Program-made: the position numbers and the translations under genes
Notes under the pieces: generated by a model
Databases searched by the model: none
Seen by the model: only the letters and a program-made list of their open reading frames with translations
Told to the model about the DNA's origin: nothing
Shown here: positions 14,229-15,704 of the stretch, one piece after another
How the letters are laid out: each line of letters opens with the position of its first letter
Numbering within the stretch: the first letter of the stretch is position 1
Source of the DNA: Flavobacteriaceae bacterium
Lineage (GTDB): Bacteria > Bacteroidota > Bacteroidia > Flavobacteriales > Flavobacteriaceae
DNA: 15,704 bases
NCBI GenBank assembly: GCA_030694835.1
Contig: JAUYUF010000224.1
Location: forward strand, 1 to 15,704
Direction of reading: 5' to 3'

Positions 14229-15524
14229 TTATTCGTCTTTCCAATTTAATCGATCCATTTGACTGTATTGCCATGGCGCACCATTATTTTCAATATTGGT
14301 CATTATTGCATTGAGCTCTTGTGGAGCAGCTGATTGTTCCATCACTAAAAATCTTCTCATATCTATAATAATAGAAAGTGGATCGATATTTACAGGACAA
14401 GCCTCTACACAAGCATTACAACTGGTGCAAGCCCATATTTCTTCAGCACTTATATAATCATTTAACAATTGCTTACCGTCATTTTCAAAACTACCTTTTT
14501 GGTCGATGATTTTCCCAACTTCTTCTAAACGGTCACGTGTTTTCATCATGATAGCCCGTGGCGATAATTCTTTTCCGGTGATATTAGCCGGACAAACTGA
14601 AGTACATCTTCCACATTCTGTACAGGTATAAGCGTTCATGAGTTGAACCCATGTTAAATCAGTTACATCGCTAGCACCAAATTTAGTTGGAACACTATCT
14701 TCTGTGGGAATAGCATAAGGGTCTGCATTCGGATCCATCATTAATTTAACTTCATTAGTAACCGACTCTAAATTGTCTAATTGTCCTTTTGGATTTAAGT
14801 TAGCAAAATAGGTGTTTGGAAATGCTAATAAAATGTGTAAATGCTTCGAATAATATAAGTAGTTCAGAAATATAAATATTCCTATAACATGTATCCACCA
14901 AGCAGTTCTTTCGATAAAATGAAGTGAATCAATAGAAAAATTTGAAAACAATGGCGTAACAAATTGACTGATAGGATTTCCTGAACTCAACTGTTGAAAA
15001 GCGGAATCAGTTGCATTCATGATGATGAATAACGACATTAAAACCATCTCAAAATACAGGATATTCAAAGCGTCATTTCTAGGCCACGAAGTCATTTCTT
15101 TATTCCAAAAACGAGGAACTCGAACTACCATTCTTCGCATCCAAAAAATGATGACTGAAACAAACACCATAAAGGCTAATATTTCAAAAGAACCTATTAA
15201 GAAAGTGTAAAGTGGACCTGCAAATTTAAATATGCGATGGGTTCCTAACAATCCATCGATTAAAATTTCTATCACTTCAATGTTGATGATGATGAATCCG
15301 GCGTAGACGATAATATGTAGAATTCCGGAAAGTGGTCTAGTGACCATTTTTGATTGCCCGAAAGCTACTAGAAGCATATTTTTCCATCTTTTATCAGCAT
15401 TATCAGATCGGTCAATTTCTTTTCCAATTTTAATATTTCTGATAATTTTGCGGATATTTTTTACAAATATGCCTACTCCTACGATTAGTAAAAGTGCAAA
15501 AAGTAAATTAGGTATTAAGTGCAT
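14229..15524 (-). CDS. Membrane-anchored 4Fe-4S dicluster oxidoreductase subunit
   Basis: This 431-residue protein has an N-terminal membrane part and a C-terminal ferredoxin part. Hydrophobic helices are at about 4-21, 66-88, 104-128, 153-170 and 208-224, arranged like the NarI-type cytochrome b module found in Fe-S oxidoreductases. His70 (GILHIIVYAGF), His212 (WWIHVIGIF), His228 and His230 are possible heme ligands. The ferredoxin domain binds two 4Fe-4S clusters: C301, C304, C307, C311 and C366, C369, C372, C376, each with Pro after the last Cys. It lies 12 bases after an MlaD-like gene and 34 bases before the CCG-domain protein. Taken together, the two Fe-S genes look like a complex that passes electrons to or from menaquinone. 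In actinobacteria and others, NarI-like, dicluster and CCG modules are fused in one long protein. Heme binding and the direction of electron flow are inferred. Confidence 0.9.
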   Translation of the reverse strand: MHLIPNLLFALLLIVGVGIFVKNIRKIIRNIKIGKEIDRSDNADKRWKNMLLVAFGQSKMVTRPLSGILHIIVYAGFIIINIEVIEILIDGLLGTHRIFKFAGPLYTFLIGSFEILAFMVFVSVIIFWMRRMVVRVPRFWNKEMTSWPRNDALNILYFEMVLMSLFIIMNATDSAFQQLSSGNPISQFVTPLFSNFSIDSLHFIERTAWWIHVIGIFIFLNYLYYSKHLHILLAFPNTYFANLNPKGQLDNLESVTNEVKLMMDPNADPYAIPTEDSVPTKFGASDVTDLTWVQLMNAYTCTECGRCTSVCPANITGKELSPRAIMMKTRDRLEEVGKIIDQKGSFENDGKQLLNDYISAEEIWACTSCNACVEACPVNIDPLSIIIDMRRFLVMEQSAAPQELNAIMTNIENNGAPWQYSQMDRLNWKDE

Positions 15525-15536
15525 TAGTGTAGTTGA

Positions 15537-15704
15537 TTAAGGTTGATTTTCAGTTGTTTTATTTTCAGTAGGTGTAAATTCTTTTGCTTTTTTACCAAAG
15601 ATGGAAAAATGAACAAAACGCTTTGGATTTTCTTTAACGTCTTTTAATAATTCTTCCATTTCTTTAGAGGCATTTTTAAGATTTTCATACAACTCTTTAT
15701 CATT
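15537..15704 (-). CDS. MlaD/MCE-family lipid transport protein, C-terminus only
   Basis: Only the last 55 residues are in the window; the gene continues past its right edge. The sequence contains LYENLKNASKEMEELLKDVK, then NPKRFVHFSIFGKK, then a low-complexity Thr/Glu/Asn tail ending ENQP with TAA at 15537-15539. The helix plus N-P-K-R-(F/Y)-V-H-F-S-(I/V)-F-G-K-K end is what I recall for flavobacterial MlaD-family proteins, which hold an N-terminal membrane anchor and an MCE domain and take part in lipid transport between membranes. The MCE domain itself is not visible, so the call rests on this C-terminal signature and on recalled gene order. The dicluster gene starts 12 bases after the stop, so the three genes form one transcript. 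Confidence 0.7.
   Translation of the reverse strand, partial: NDKELYENLKNASKEMEELLKDVKENPKRFVHFSIFGKKAKEFTPTENKTTENQP

Noticed and set aside
1..15704. Phage, defence island, CRISPR, transposon or tRNA genes
   Set aside because: No integrase, transposase, direct-repeat array, cas gene, toxin-antitoxin pair or cloverleaf was seen. The gene content is housekeeping.

Overview
The window looks like a chromosomal segment of a flavobacterium (Bacteroidota, probably Flavobacteriaceae). The DNA is AT-rich, exported proteins have short signal peptides ending in AQ or SQ, no Shine-Dalgarno-type leaders are apparent, and the protein set (split menaquinone genes, YebC with an MGRAFEFRKARK start, MCC-like carboxyltransferase, MlaD-like protein plus Fe-S pair) is typical of that family. 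I see no rRNA, tRNA, CRISPR array, insertion sequence or phage gene, and no gene-free stretch longer than about 215 bases. Most of it reads as ordinary core genome.

Layout. Positions 1-1270 hold two tandem paralogous genes on the plus strand for small secreted proteins of unknown function (the first cut by the window edge), each followed by a strong hairpin terminator. Positions 1274-4264 hold three minus-strand genes: an NAD(P)H:FMN-reductase-like flavoprotein, a YhhW-type pirin that starts directly after it, and the ribosome-associated ABC-F ATPase EttA. A 125-base divergent intergenic region (4265-4389) separates these from a plus-strand run of four genes (4390-8042): an acyl-CoA carboxylase beta subunit of methylcrotonyl-CoA carboxylase type, a secreted DUF2927-like protein, the translation factor YebC, and a small zinc-ribbon membrane protein. 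That run meets the next block head-on, with overlapping stop codons at 8039-8042.

Positions 8039-13360 form a minus-strand menaquinone block, transcribed in the order menA, UPF0173 metallo-hydrolase, SRPBCC membrane protein, (terminator), menC, CPBP intramembrane protease, menE. MenC and MenE make o-succinylbenzoate and its CoA ester, and MenA prenylates dihydroxynaphthoate in the membrane. Upstream, positions 13415-15704 hold an operon of an MlaD-like lipid-transport protein (C-terminus only), a membrane protein with a 4Fe-4S dicluster domain, and a CCG-domain Fe-S protein. The last two probably form a membrane oxidoreductase that could use the menaquinone.

The most notable item is a probable dispersed flavobacterial repeat lying in frame inside menE (8507-8533). 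Other points worth a look are the candidate split electron-transfer complex, the tandem secreted paralogs, the protease between menC and menE, and a hairpin only 12 bases before the menA start. I did not find a clear, previously undescribed multi-gene system.
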